Source of the DNA: Mesorhizobium sp. NZP2077
Lineage (GTDB): Bacteria > Pseudomonadota > Alphaproteobacteria > Rhizobiales > Rhizobiaceae
Assembly: GCF_013170805.1 (NCBI RefSeq)
Contig: NZ_CP051293.1
Location: forward strand, 3,540,001 to 3,604,000
Reading direction: 5' to 3'
Length of the DNA: 64,000 bases
Shown: one piece after another, positions 31,729-37,498 of the stretch
Numbering within the stretch: position 1 is the first letter of the stretch
Layout: each line of letters begins with the position of its first letter
Program-made: the position numbers and the translations under genes
Notes under the pieces: generated by a model
Database searches by the model: none
Told to the model about the DNA's origin: nothing
What the model saw: the letters and a program-made list of their open reading frames with translations, nothing else

Positions 31729-32133
31729 CTATTGCAGCGCGTGGTGGCTGCCGGCGCGGCCGAGGCCGGATGCCTTGGCCAGCGCCGAGCGCTTCTCGGA
31801 GTAATTCGGCGCGACCATCGGATAGTCGGGTCCGAGGCCCCATTTGGCGCGGTATTCGTCGGCCGTCATGCCGAGCGCCGCCAGATGGCGCTTGAGCGAC
31901 TTGAAGGGCTTGCCGTCGTCCAGGCAAATGATGTGGTCCGGGAACACCGAGCGCTTCGGGTTGACGGCCGGCACCAGCGCCGGCGCCGGCAGGAGAACCG
32001 GTTCGCCGGCCAGCTTGCGCACCGCGTCGTTGATGCTGGCGATGAGATCCGGCAGGGCGTTGGCCGGCACGGGGTTGTTGCTGACATAGGCCGAGACGAT
32101 GCTGGCGGTGAGTTCGGTCAGTCTGTTTTCCAC
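31729..32133 (-). CDS. MucR/Ros family transcriptional regulator
   Basis: This is a 134-residue protein of the Ros/MucR zinc-finger family. The family segments SVFPDHIICLDDGKPFKSLK and RHLAALGMTADEYRAKWGL are evident, with the finger cysteine and paired histidine in place of a classical C2H2 set. The start is GTG, eight bases after GGAG. Host MucR controls exopolysaccharide and cell-cycle genes; a phage copy may silence phage or redirect host expression. The frame extends upstream as an open shadow, which is not used. Confidence 0.88.
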   Translation of the reverse strand: MENRLTELTASIVSAYVSNNPVPANALPDLIASINDAVRKLAGEPVLLPAPALVPAVNPKRSVFPDHIICLDDGKPFKSLKRHLAALGMTADEYRAKWGLGPDYPMVAPNYSEKRSALAKASGLGRAGSHHALQ

Positions 32134-32138
32134 TTTGC

Positions 32139-32462
32139 TTACTCCACAGGTTGCAGGTTTGAAGGAAAGGCGTTGTGCTCGACGCCGTCGAGCAGGCGGC
32201 CGGCGGCCCGTTTGCCGACGCGGTAGAGGTCTGGCTGATCGTCGAAGTGGCCATCGGTCGAGGCCAGGTTTTCGGTGCCGAACAGCCATTTGTCGTCGAA
32301 CCGTTTTCCCTGCTCGCCGCGCTCGCCGCCTCTTGCCATCGCCTCGATGCGGCCGGCCATCTTCATGGCGTAGCAATGCGTGCAGCCGGGCGAGACGATG
32401 GAGCAGCCGACGATGGGATTCCACGTCGCGTCGGTCCATTCGATGGCGGATTTGTCAGCCAT
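32139..32462 (-). CDS. Miniature DUF5131 (phage Gp37/Gp68-type) protein
   Basis: The N-terminus carries the family block [16 protein letters not shown], then SPGCTHCYA, with the C-x3-SPGC-x2-CY cysteine motif. The C-terminus jumps to the family-terminal block [12 protein letters not shown] followed by HNAFP. The product is 107 residues, whereas the family is usually about 230 to 300, so the central barrel is missing and the gene looks like an internally deleted or miniaturised form. The ATG at 32462 overlaps the upstream stop by one base. Confidence 0.8.
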   Translation of the reverse strand: MADKSAIEWTDATWNPIVGCSIVSPGCTHCYAMKMAGRIEAMARGGERGEQGKRFDDKWLFGTENLASTDGHFDDQPDLYRVGKRAAGRLLDGVEHNAFPSNLQPVE

Positions 32463-32767
32463 CACATGAACCTCACGCCGGTCACCGGGAAGGCGCCTGC
32501 ATCTCCTTCGCGGGCAAAGAAGTGCCGCTCGCCGTCTTCGCTCTGCTCTGACCTAAGCCAGAAATGTGCGAGCTGCTTGTGGATCGGCTCGCCGTCGAAT
32601 GATTCGCTGACGGCCTCGGCGGTGTCCTCGCCAAATTCCGCGAACGCGGCAACAATCTCCTCGGCAGCATCTGGCAGACTGTTGAGGTCGACATGCCCTT
32701 CCACGAACGCCGAATGTAAGTCACCGTCTTCGGTGATCGCGGCAGTCCATTTTGGCTTCTCGTTCAT
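32462..32767 (-). CDS. Acidic phage protein of unknown function
   Basis: This 101-residue, strongly acidic protein begins [20 protein letters not shown], has a central helix [20 protein letters not shown] and a C-terminal [19 protein letters not shown]. No family is recognised. The acidity would fit a DNA-mimic or anti-host inhibitor, but that is only a possibility. The ATG overlaps the upstream stop (ATGA). Confidence 0.6.
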   Translation of the reverse strand: MNEKPKWTAAITEDGDLHSAFVEGHVDLNSLPDAAEEIVAAFAEFGEDTAEAVSESFDGEPIHKQLAHFWLRSEQSEDGERHFFAREGDAGAFPVTGVRFM

Positions 32768-32982
32768 GAATGCATCCCCCAGAAAATCAGCCCGCCGGCG
32801 ATGGCCAGCACGGCTGCGATGAAGCCGAGGAACAGGCGCCAGACCATGCGGGCGTCTTCCATGTCGGCGCAGTTTTGCGGGCATCGGCATTCGGGCCAGA
32901 GCTGGCAGACGATGTGCGGGCGGCCGTTGGCGTCGCAGACGCGGTCGTGGCCGATGGCGACATGGTCGAGCGGCGTTCCCAT
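32764..32982 (-). CDS. Cysteine-motif membrane microprotein B (tandem paralogue)
   Basis: The 72-residue protein carries the motif IVCQLWPECRCPQNC followed by one C-terminal membrane helix (VWRLFLGFIAAVLAIAGGLI). The upstream gene encodes the same design, C-x-LWP-[DE]-C-x-C-x3-C then a helix, so the two are tandem paralogues. The topology suggests a cytoplasmic or periplasmic metal- or disulfide-binding head tethered to the inner membrane. Confidence 0.7.
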   Translation of the reverse strand: MGTPLDHVAIGHDRVCDANGRPHIVCQLWPECRCPQNCADMEDARMVWRLFLGFIAAVLAIAGGLIFWGMHS

Positions 32983-33200
32983 CAGCGCAGCCCCGCATAG
33001 ATGAGACCGGCGCCGATCAAGGCGACGGCGCTCATCAGGCCGAACATGACCCATTGCACCCGGCTCGCCCGCTCGGTGCCGGCGGTGCAGTCGGCCTCGC
33101 AGTCGCAGTCGGGCCACAGCGGGCAGACGCTGATCTGCTTGCCGTTCGGCGGGATGGTGATCGTCTCCCGCGCCGGCATCCTGTTGAGGCGGGCGTTCAA
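32982..33200 (-). CDS. Cysteine-motif membrane microprotein A (tandem paralogue)
   Basis: The product has up to 72 residues with the motif ISVCPLWPDCDCEADC and a C-terminal membrane helix (VMFGLMSAVALIGAGLIYAG). The open frame starts with TTG at 33200, which overlaps the upstream stop (TTGA). An ATG at 33179 would shorten it by seven residues. It ends in a one-base overlap with paralogue B. No family is recognised. Confidence 0.65.
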   Translation of the reverse strand: MNARLNRMPARETITIPPNGKQISVCPLWPDCDCEADCTAGTERASRVQWVMFGLMSAVALIGAGLIYAGLR

Positions 33201-33388
33201 TGCAGCACCTGTGCCTGGATGAGGTTGTAGGGCAGCAGCACCAGGATCTCGGACGGCTTGCGGCCGGCCTTGATCTGCAGCGCAATCCAGTCGTGGATTT
33301 CAGGCGAGAAAGCCGCCGCCGCGATCAGCGCCTCGGCGATGGAGCGTGGCCTCGCAAGGCCGGCGACATTGGAGTTGGCCGCTTCCAT
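33197..33388 (-). CDS. Small helical phage protein
   Basis: The product is 63 residues beginning MEAANSNVAGLARPRSIAEA, largely helical and moderately hydrophobic, ending LPYNLIQAQVLH. No family is recognised. It is the second gene from PL, starts five bases after the preceding stop and overlaps the next start. Confidence 0.55.
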   Translation of the reverse strand: MEAANSNVAGLARPRSIAEALIAAAAFSPEIHDWIALQIKAGRKPSEILVLLPYNLIQAQVLH

Positions 33389-33393
33389 CGGGG

Positions 33394-33627
33394 TTAGCCC
33401 TGCTGGCGGACGGCGCGAGCGCGGGCGAGGTTGCAGGCCTCGGGCGCGTGCTTGTCGATTTCCTCACGGGTGAAATCGGTGTGCTCGTAGAGCGAGTCCT
33501 TGGTGACGGCCGTGCCGTTCATGCCAAGCTCGAGCACGCGATCGGCCATGCGTTCGACGATGGGCGTGGCGATGACAGCTGGTTGCGTCGACAGAGCGCC
33601 AATCGGCGGTTGCTGGAAGGTGATCAT
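33394..33627 (-). CDS. First gene of the leftward early operon
   Basis: The 77-residue protein begins MITFQQPPIGALSTQPAV. Its centre contains DRVLELGMNGTAVTKDSLYE and a Glu/His/Arg-rich tail. The ATG at 33627 follows GGAGG by eight bases; a start 15 bases upstream is possible but would overlap that Shine-Dalgarno sequence. It is the first gene expressed from PL, so it may antagonise host functions or recombination, although nothing in the sequence identifies it. Confidence 0.65.
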   Translation of the reverse strand: MITFQQPPIGALSTQPAVIATPIVERMADRVLELGMNGTAVTKDSLYEHTDFTREEIDKHAPEACNLARARAVRQQG

Positions 33628-33668
33628 GCGGCTTGCCTCCAAATCGCTGAATTGCGAATGGCGGCAAT

Positions 33669-33697
33669 TTAAGCCATATCGGCTAATACTTTGTCAA
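33669..33697 (-). promoter_or_regulatory. Leftward early promoter PL with operator O1 in its spacer
   Basis: On the minus strand TTGACA (33697-33692) is followed after exactly 17 bases by GCTTAA (33674-33669). Operator O1, AGCC-N5-GGCT (33672-33684), fills the spacer and enters the -10. The layout is the same as at PR. Confidence 0.8.
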
Positions 33698-33707
33698 CAA
33701 AAAGTTT

Positions 33708-33720
33708 AGCCAAACCGGCT
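33708..33720. promoter_or_regulatory. Repressor operator O2
   Basis: The sequence AGCC-N5-GGCT within TTAGCC-aaacc-GGCTAC lies upstream of the PL -35 box. The centre-to-centre distance to O1 is 36 bp, the same as between O4 and O5. Confidence 0.75.
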
Positions 33721-33726
33721 ACTAAG

Positions 33727-34041
33727 TCAGAATGGCTCCCAACACTGTCCCGTCAACACCTTCGCCGTTACGCAGTCGAGGACGCGGGTGGACATGCCGC
33801 CCGAATTGCCAACGCTGACGAAGTAGTCACCTTCCGGGCAGCGCACCGCCCAACCGCCAGCGTCGATGCTTGGCATCTCGCCACGATAAAAAATGCGGGA
33901 AACCGAACTGCAGGCCGAGCCGGCTGAGGTGATGACGGTAGCGAAAGCTTCGCCCTGCCGTTGCTGGGACAGGGCCGACAATTGGTCGTAGGCATTGCCG
34001 GCAAGTGCCGGCCCGGCGGCCAGCCAAAGAGCGGCGACCAG
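33727..34041 (-). CDS. Secreted small phage protein of the immunity region (start uncertain)
   Basis: A signal peptide (ATLVAALWLAAGPALA) is followed by a mature domain of about 88 residues with cysteines in SACSSVSRI, VRCPEGD, LDCVTAK and GQCWEPF, possibly two disulfides. The open frame lacks ATG or GTG at a sensible place. A CTG at 34041 preceded by AAGG is the best candidate, and any ATG is far upstream inside the repressor gene. It begins directly after the repressor stop, so it is cotranscribed with it and could be a lysogenic-conversion or superinfection-exclusion factor (inference). Confidence 0.55.
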   Translation of the reverse strand: MVAALWLAAGPALAGNAYDQLSALSQQRQGEAFATVITSAGSACSSVSRIFYRGEMPSIDAGGWAVRCPEGDYFVSVGNSGGMSTRVLDCVTAKVLTGQCWEPF

Positions 34042-34048
34042 GGTCGCC

Positions 34049-34762
34049 TTAAAACAGTTCGTTCGTCGGCAACACGCGGTGGATATAGGTGACAAACCGC
34101 TTCTTGAACCGGATCTCCGCCGGCTGGTTGTATTGATAGAGCCTGTACTCACCCTCATCCTCCCCATCGTAGCGCTTGACCCATGTCTCGGTTCCGGAGT
34201 TGTCATGCAACCTGGTCTGAACAACAACATGGTCGCCTTGATGCAAGGGCTGGTTCGGATTGATGTACAGCCGGTCCCCGGGGAAATAGCGAGGAATCAT
34301 CGATTCGCCGCGAGTGATCAGCGCATAGGCGCCGAAAACGTCGCGCAAGCCTGGCGGGCAAGGGATGTCATCGACGCGGTCGCTGCTCATGGTGTGTGCG
34401 CCCTGCATCGACCCTGCCGCCAGGCCGTAGAGCGGAATTGTTATGTTGTCGTTGGCCGACGCCGGCGCCTTGGTTGGCTTGCCTTTCCTGACGGCTTTTT
34501 TTGGCGAGACATAGATTTCAAAAGGTGCCGGTTCCGGCAGCGGTTCGGTGCCGAACAGGGCGATTTCGTCGATGCCTACGCCGGCGGCGATTCGGGCGCG
34601 CCATTCGTCGTCGAGCTTGAGGACGCCGCCGCGCAATTTCGAAATGGTAACGCTATGGCTGCCGATCTTTTCGGCGAGCCCCTCATTCGTCAGTCGCCGC
34701 GACTTCATCACCAGCTTGAGCCGGTTGCGGTAATGGTCAAATCGTTCCGTCAAATCAATCAT
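34049..34762 (-). CDS. CI-type repressor, S24 peptidase
   Basis: This is a 237-residue lysogeny repressor. The N-terminal helix-turn-helix is in NEGLAEKIGSHSVTISKLRG. The C-terminal S24 domain has the active serine in RGESMIPRYFPGD and the lysine in WVKRYDG. The likely autocleavage Ala-Gly bond is in LAAGS near residue 118, so RecA-mediated cleavage would couple induction to the SOS response. The frame is open to 34840, but the ATG at 34762 keeps the gene clear of operators O3 to O5. It is expected to bind the five AGCC-N5-GGCT sites. Confidence 0.93.
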   Translation of the reverse strand: MIDLTERFDHYRNRLKLVMKSRRLTNEGLAEKIGSHSVTISKLRGGVLKLDDEWRARIAAGVGIDEIALFGTEPLPEPAPFEIYVSPKKAVRKGKPTKAPASANDNITIPLYGLAAGSMQGAHTMSSDRVDDIPCPPGLRDVFGAYALITRGESMIPRYFPGDRLYINPNQPLHQGDHVVVQTRLHDNSGTETWVKRYDGEDEGEYRLYQYNQPAEIRFKKRFVTYIHRVLPTNELF

Positions 34763-34774
34763 ATGGAAGAAATT

Positions 34775-34787
34775 AGCCAATCCGGCT
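34775..34787. promoter_or_regulatory. Repressor operator O3
   Basis: TTAGCC-aatcc-GGCTAA lies 13 bp upstream of the repressor start, where it could overlap the repressor's own promoter, giving autoregulation. It is 24 bp from O4. Confidence 0.75.
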
Positions 34788-34798
34788 AACGGAGAAAG

Positions 34799-34811
34799 AG
34801 CCGAAGCGGCT
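34799..34811. promoter_or_regulatory. Repressor operator O4
   Basis: AGCC-gaagc-GGCTAA lies upstream of the PR -35 box, 36 bp from O5 centre to centre, mirroring O2/O1 at PL. Confidence 0.72.
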
Positions 34812-34821
34812 AAACTTTCAC

Positions 34822-34850
34822 TTGACACGATATTAGCCATTATGGCTTAT
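34822..34850 (+). promoter_or_regulatory. Rightward early promoter PR with operator O5 in its spacer
   Basis: TTGACA (34822-34827), a 17-base spacer and GCTTAT (34845-34850). Operator O5, TTAGCC-attat-GGCTTA (34835-34847), occupies the spacer and reaches the -10. Transcription should begin about 34857, only a few bases before the ATG at 34860. Confidence 0.8.
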
Positions 34851-34859
34851 CCTTTTGCT

Positions 34860-35138
34860 ATGATGTTTCGGGATTGGAGACTTGAGCGGAGACTTGGCCT
34901 GGGCGAGGCAGCGAGGCTGCTTGGCATCAAGGGCAAGAATCCCGGTGGCACCTTGGTGCGCATCGAGAACGGATCCCGTCAGCCGGAAGCCGATATGGTC
35001 GAGCGCATTCTTGCGTTTACAGACGGCGCGGTCACCGCCGCCGATATGCACGAAGTGCGCCTTGCCTGGTTGAAGGACAACCGGCCTGAGAAGTTCTCCG
35101 CGGCGCTGCCTGCGCCACAGACGGAGGCCGCGGCATGA
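34860..35138 (+). CDS. Cro-like helix-turn-helix regulator
   Basis: The product is 92 residues with a helix-turn-helix in GLGEAARLLGIKGKNPGGTL and RIENGSRQPE, and an acidic C-terminal tail. Its position opposite the repressor and directly after PR is that of Cro. An ATG at 34842 also opens this frame but lies inside O5 and the -10 box. With the transcription start predicted near 34857, the ATG at 34860 or 34863 would be read from a nearly leaderless mRNA, consistent with the absence of a Shine-Dalgarno sequence. Confidence 0.8.
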   Translation: MMFRDWRLERRLGLGEAARLLGIKGKNPGGTLVRIENGSRQPEADMVERILAFTDGAVTAADMHEVRLAWLKDNRPEKFSAALPAPQTEAAA

Positions 35139-35656
35139 TCAAGCACCGCCTCGCTTCTCCCGCACTCGCCGATCGCGGCGCGCGTCTCGCCGGCGTCGGC
35201 TTCACCGAGCGCCTGGTTCCCCGTTCTGCGCAGCCCTCCCAAGCGTCCACCCCATGCGCAGAGCCTGCCGCGTCGCCCGCCCCCCGGGGCGACGCGGCCT
35301 TTCTTCACTTCACCGAGTCCTTGTCCGTGGGGGCACGCGACGGGGATAAAAGCGCGCCGGTGGCCCCTTCCGCCGGCGTGCTCTCGCTTTCCGACCACGT
35401 GATGATCCTGCTGCGCGCGGTGGCCAGCTACGAGCAATGCTCCAACGAGCAGGCCGTGGCGATGGCGCTCGCCGACTACGTCACCAAGATCGGCGCCGGG
35501 CCGCTGGCGCGCGCCGTCCTCGACGAGCGCGAGCGGCTTGCCGGCAAAAACATCACGGAGGATCTCGGCGATCTGCCGGACTTCGTCAGGAGTGACGATG
35601 TCCGCTTCGTCGAGGCGCGGAAAGCGCACCGGAATTTCCAGGGGATGCGGCGATGA
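35135..35656 (+). CDS. Phage early protein with disordered N-terminus
   Basis: This is a 173-residue protein. The first 75 residues are Ala/Pro/Ser-rich and probably disordered. The rest is helical, with SLSDHVMILLRAVASYEQCS and an acidic tail, GDLPDFVRSDDVRFVEARKA. The ATG overlaps the preceding stop (ATGA). No family is recognised; the helical domain could be a ribbon-helix-helix relative. Confidence 0.6.
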   Translation: MIKHRLASPALADRGARLAGVGFTERLVPRSAQPSQASTPCAEPAASPAPRGDAAFLHFTESLSVGARDGDKSAPVAPSAGVLSLSDHVMILLRAVASYEQCSNEQAVAMALADYVTKIGAGPLARAVLDERERLAGKNITEDLGDLPDFVRSDDVRFVEARKAHRNFQGMRR

Positions 35657-35721
35657 ACTTTTGTCACTGGGCATGCGGGCCTCCGTAGGTTTGTTGCTCG
35701 CACACTGAATCCAAAAAACCA

Positions 35722-35758
35722 TTCCCACCACGGGAAACGCCGCCGGGATTTCCCGGCG
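35722..35758 (+). promoter_or_regulatory. Competing hairpins in the leader of the CII-like gene
   Basis: Three segments can pair in two ways: TTCCC (35722-35726) with GGGAA (35732-35736), or GGGAAA (35732-35737) with TTTCCC (35749-35754). A strong hairpin, CGCCGGG-ATTT-CCCGGCG (35741-35758), ends nine bases before the ATG at 35768 and could hide it. This looks like a leader-level control element. Confidence 0.4.
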
Positions 35759-35767
35759 CGAGAACGC

Positions 35768-36277
35768 ATGACGCCAAGAGGACCTTTCGCCATGGTGCCG
35801 AACGCCAATGCCCGCCACTTCCAGCTCAAGGCAGCGCAGCGCGACCTGATCGCCGCCGCCGGCGGCATCGAGCGCGCAGCCGCCGTCTGCTCCTATTCGA
35901 AAAGCGAGGTCGGGCGCTGGAACAATCCCGACAGCCCCGACCTGATGGAACTGCCGGCGATCTTCGCGCTCGAGGAAGAAACCGGCCGCTTCGACATGAG
36001 CGAGGTGATCTGTGCCGCGCGCGGCCGCCGCTTCGCCGATGCCGAGCCGGCGATCGCCAACGGCTCGGTGATGGCCGCGCACGCCGAAGCGGTGGTGCGC
36101 ATGGGCGAGCTGATGACCGAAGGCGCGCTTGCCTTCGCCGATGGCAAGTTGACGCCGGCCGAAGGCGCACAGATCGACCGGGCCGTTTCCAAGCTCGTCA
36201 ACGCGGCCGCCGACTATCGCAAGGTGCTGGCCAGCGCGCGTGCCGCCGGCGGCCTGAAGGTCGTCGGTGGCGAATGA
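35768..36277 (+). CDS. CII-like phage regulator
   Basis: The product is 169 residues. A helix-turn-helix segment, AAGGIERAAAVCSYSKSEVG then RWNNP, is followed by a helical region with VMAAHAEAVVRMGELMTEGA and a C-terminal helix. This matches the phage CII/CP76-type regulators found in Rhizobiales phages. An in-frame ATG at 35792 is preceded at some distance by GAGG and is an alternative start. The genomic position, one gene after Cro, supports a role in the lysis-lysogeny decision. Confidence 0.7.
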   Translation: MTPRGPFAMVPNANARHFQLKAAQRDLIAAAGGIERAAAVCSYSKSEVGRWNNPDSPDLMELPAIFALEEETGRFDMSEVICAARGRRFADAEPAIANGSVMAAHAEAVVRMGELMTEGALAFADGKLTPAEGAQIDRAVSKLVNAAADYRKVLASARAAGGLKVVGGE

Positions 36278-36318
36278 GGCCCCGCCTCAACCCCGTTTTC
36301 AACAAAAAGGAGACCGAC

Positions 36319-36567
36319 ATGAAAGCCGTTCTTGGAACCACGCTGCGCGACATCGTTACAGGTTTCTCAGGCGTCGTCGTTGGCCGGGTCGAATACCTCA
36401 CCGGATGCAACCAGGCGCTTCTTCAGCCCAAGGTCAAGGAAGACGGGGCGCTGACCGATTCAGTCTGGATCGACGAGCAGCGCTTGGAAGCCGTTAGCGG
36501 TGTGGCGCGCGTGAAGCTCGACAACGGAACGTCGCCCGGCTTTGACCGGCCGGCACCGAAGCGCTGA
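36319..36567 (+). CDS. Small conserved phage protein with beta-rich SH3-like core
   Basis: The 82-residue product begins MKAVLGTTLRDIVTGFSGVV. A glycine- and valine-rich first half (VTGFSGVVVGRVEYLTGCNQ) suggests a small beta barrel. An AAGGAG ribosome-binding site lies 7 bases before the ATG. No function is recognised; this short sequence type recurs in phages of Rhizobiales and enterobacteria. Confidence 0.65.
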   Translation: MKAVLGTTLRDIVTGFSGVVVGRVEYLTGCNQALLQPKVKEDGALTDSVWIDEQRLEAVSGVARVKLDNGTSPGFDRPAPKR

Positions 36568-36570
36568 CGC

Positions 36571-36852
36571 ATGAGAACGATCGAAGCGATGATTGCCGGG
36601 CGCGATGCGCCGCTGGCGCCGGGCTGCAACAGCCTTGGCCGCTCGATGCTGGAGCTGCGCAGCCATCAGTGCCGGTTTCCGCTGCGCGGTTCGGGCGCGG
36701 CCATGCGCTTCTGCGCGGTCGAGGTTGAGGTCGGCGCGTGGATGCCGGGCCTCAGCCTCGGCAGCTACTGTAGCTTCCACAGGGATTTTCTGCGTGGCCA
36801 GCCCAGTGTTGCTGAAGAGCGTGTCGCTGAAGATCGCAGCGAGGCTGCCTGA
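36571..36852 (+). CDS. GcrA-like zinc-binding protein
   Basis: This 93-residue protein has the GcrA-type C-terminal block: HQCRFPLRGSG, MRFCAVE and GSYCSFHRDFLRG. It lacks the N-terminal winged-helix of GcrA, so it is a fragment-like stand-alone zinc domain. GcrA is the cell-cycle regulator that acts at CcrM-methylated promoters; a phage copy could compete with it at RNA polymerase. The gene follows the preceding stop by three bases and overlaps the next start by one base. Confidence 0.75.
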   Translation: MRTIEAMIAGRDAPLAPGCNSLGRSMLELRSHQCRFPLRGSGAAMRFCAVEVEVGAWMPGLSLGSYCSFHRDFLRGQPSVAEERVAEDRSEAA

Positions 36853-37166
36853 TGTTCCAGCCGGTCGAGCGCAAGCAGTTTGCATTCAACGTGTCGCCGA
36901 AGGTGTTCGACGCCATCGGCAAGCGTGCCCGCGAGCAAGGCTTGTCGCCGACGGCCTATGCCAAGCTGCTGTTCGAGGCTGGCTTCGCCGCACTCGTCGG
37001 CCAGGAGCGCGATGCGCCGGTCGATGATGCCGAACTCGACCGGCAGGTGACGCTGGTTTTCGCCTGCGCGGGGCAGGGCGACATCAAGGCCATCGCCAAG
37101 GCGACCGGCGTCAAGCCGACGCTGGTCGAGCGCATTCTTGAGGCGTGGCGAAAGGCGGGCAAGTGA
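36852..37166 (+). CDS. Probable ribbon-helix-helix/HTH DNA-binding protein
   Basis: The product is 104 residues. The segment [20 protein letters not shown] resembles a CopG/ribbon-helix-helix strand and helix. The C-terminal segment [20 protein letters not shown] resembles a helix-turn-helix. No family is assigned with confidence. It is coupled to both neighbours by one-base or four-base overlaps. Confidence 0.6.
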   Translation: MFQPVERKQFAFNVSPKVFDAIGKRAREQGLSPTAYAKLLFEAGFAALVGQERDAPVDDAELDRQVTLVFACAGQGDIKAIAKATGVKPTLVERILEAWRKAGK

Positions 37167-37498
37167 GCGACGATTACGATCCTTACTCGCCGCGCAGGCC
37201 GAAGGGCGAGCGCAAGCGCGAGGCGACGGAAGAGCTTCGCGATGCGGAGACAACCAGCACGGCGCAGACCGTGGCGGCCGGGCAGCTGCGCGCGCTGATC
37301 GAGCGCATCGAGCGGCTGGAGGAAGAGAAAAAGACCATCGCCGAGGACATCAAGGAAGTCTTCGCCGAGGCCAAGGGCACGGGTTTCGACACCAAGGCCA
37401 TCCGCACCATCATCAAGCTGCGCAAGAAAGACCCGGCCGAGCGCGCCGAGGAAGACGCGATCCTCGACCTCTACAAAGCTGCGCTGGGGATGGTGTGA
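37163..37498 (+). CDS. GapR-like protein (DUF2312)
   Basis: The 111-residue product has a disordered, charged N-terminus of about 40 residues and a DUF2312 domain. [32 protein letters not shown] and [12 protein letters not shown] are all diagnostic. GapR is the alphaproteobacterial nucleoid protein that encircles overtwisted DNA. The start is GTG overlapping the upstream stop. Phage DUF2312 genes often accompany DNA-modification genes, as here. Confidence 0.92.
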   Translation: MSDDYDPYSPRRPKGERKREATEELRDAETTSTAQTVAAGQLRALIERIERLEEEKKTIAEDIKEVFAEAKGTGFDTKAIRTIIKLRKKDPAERAEEDAILDLYKAALGMV

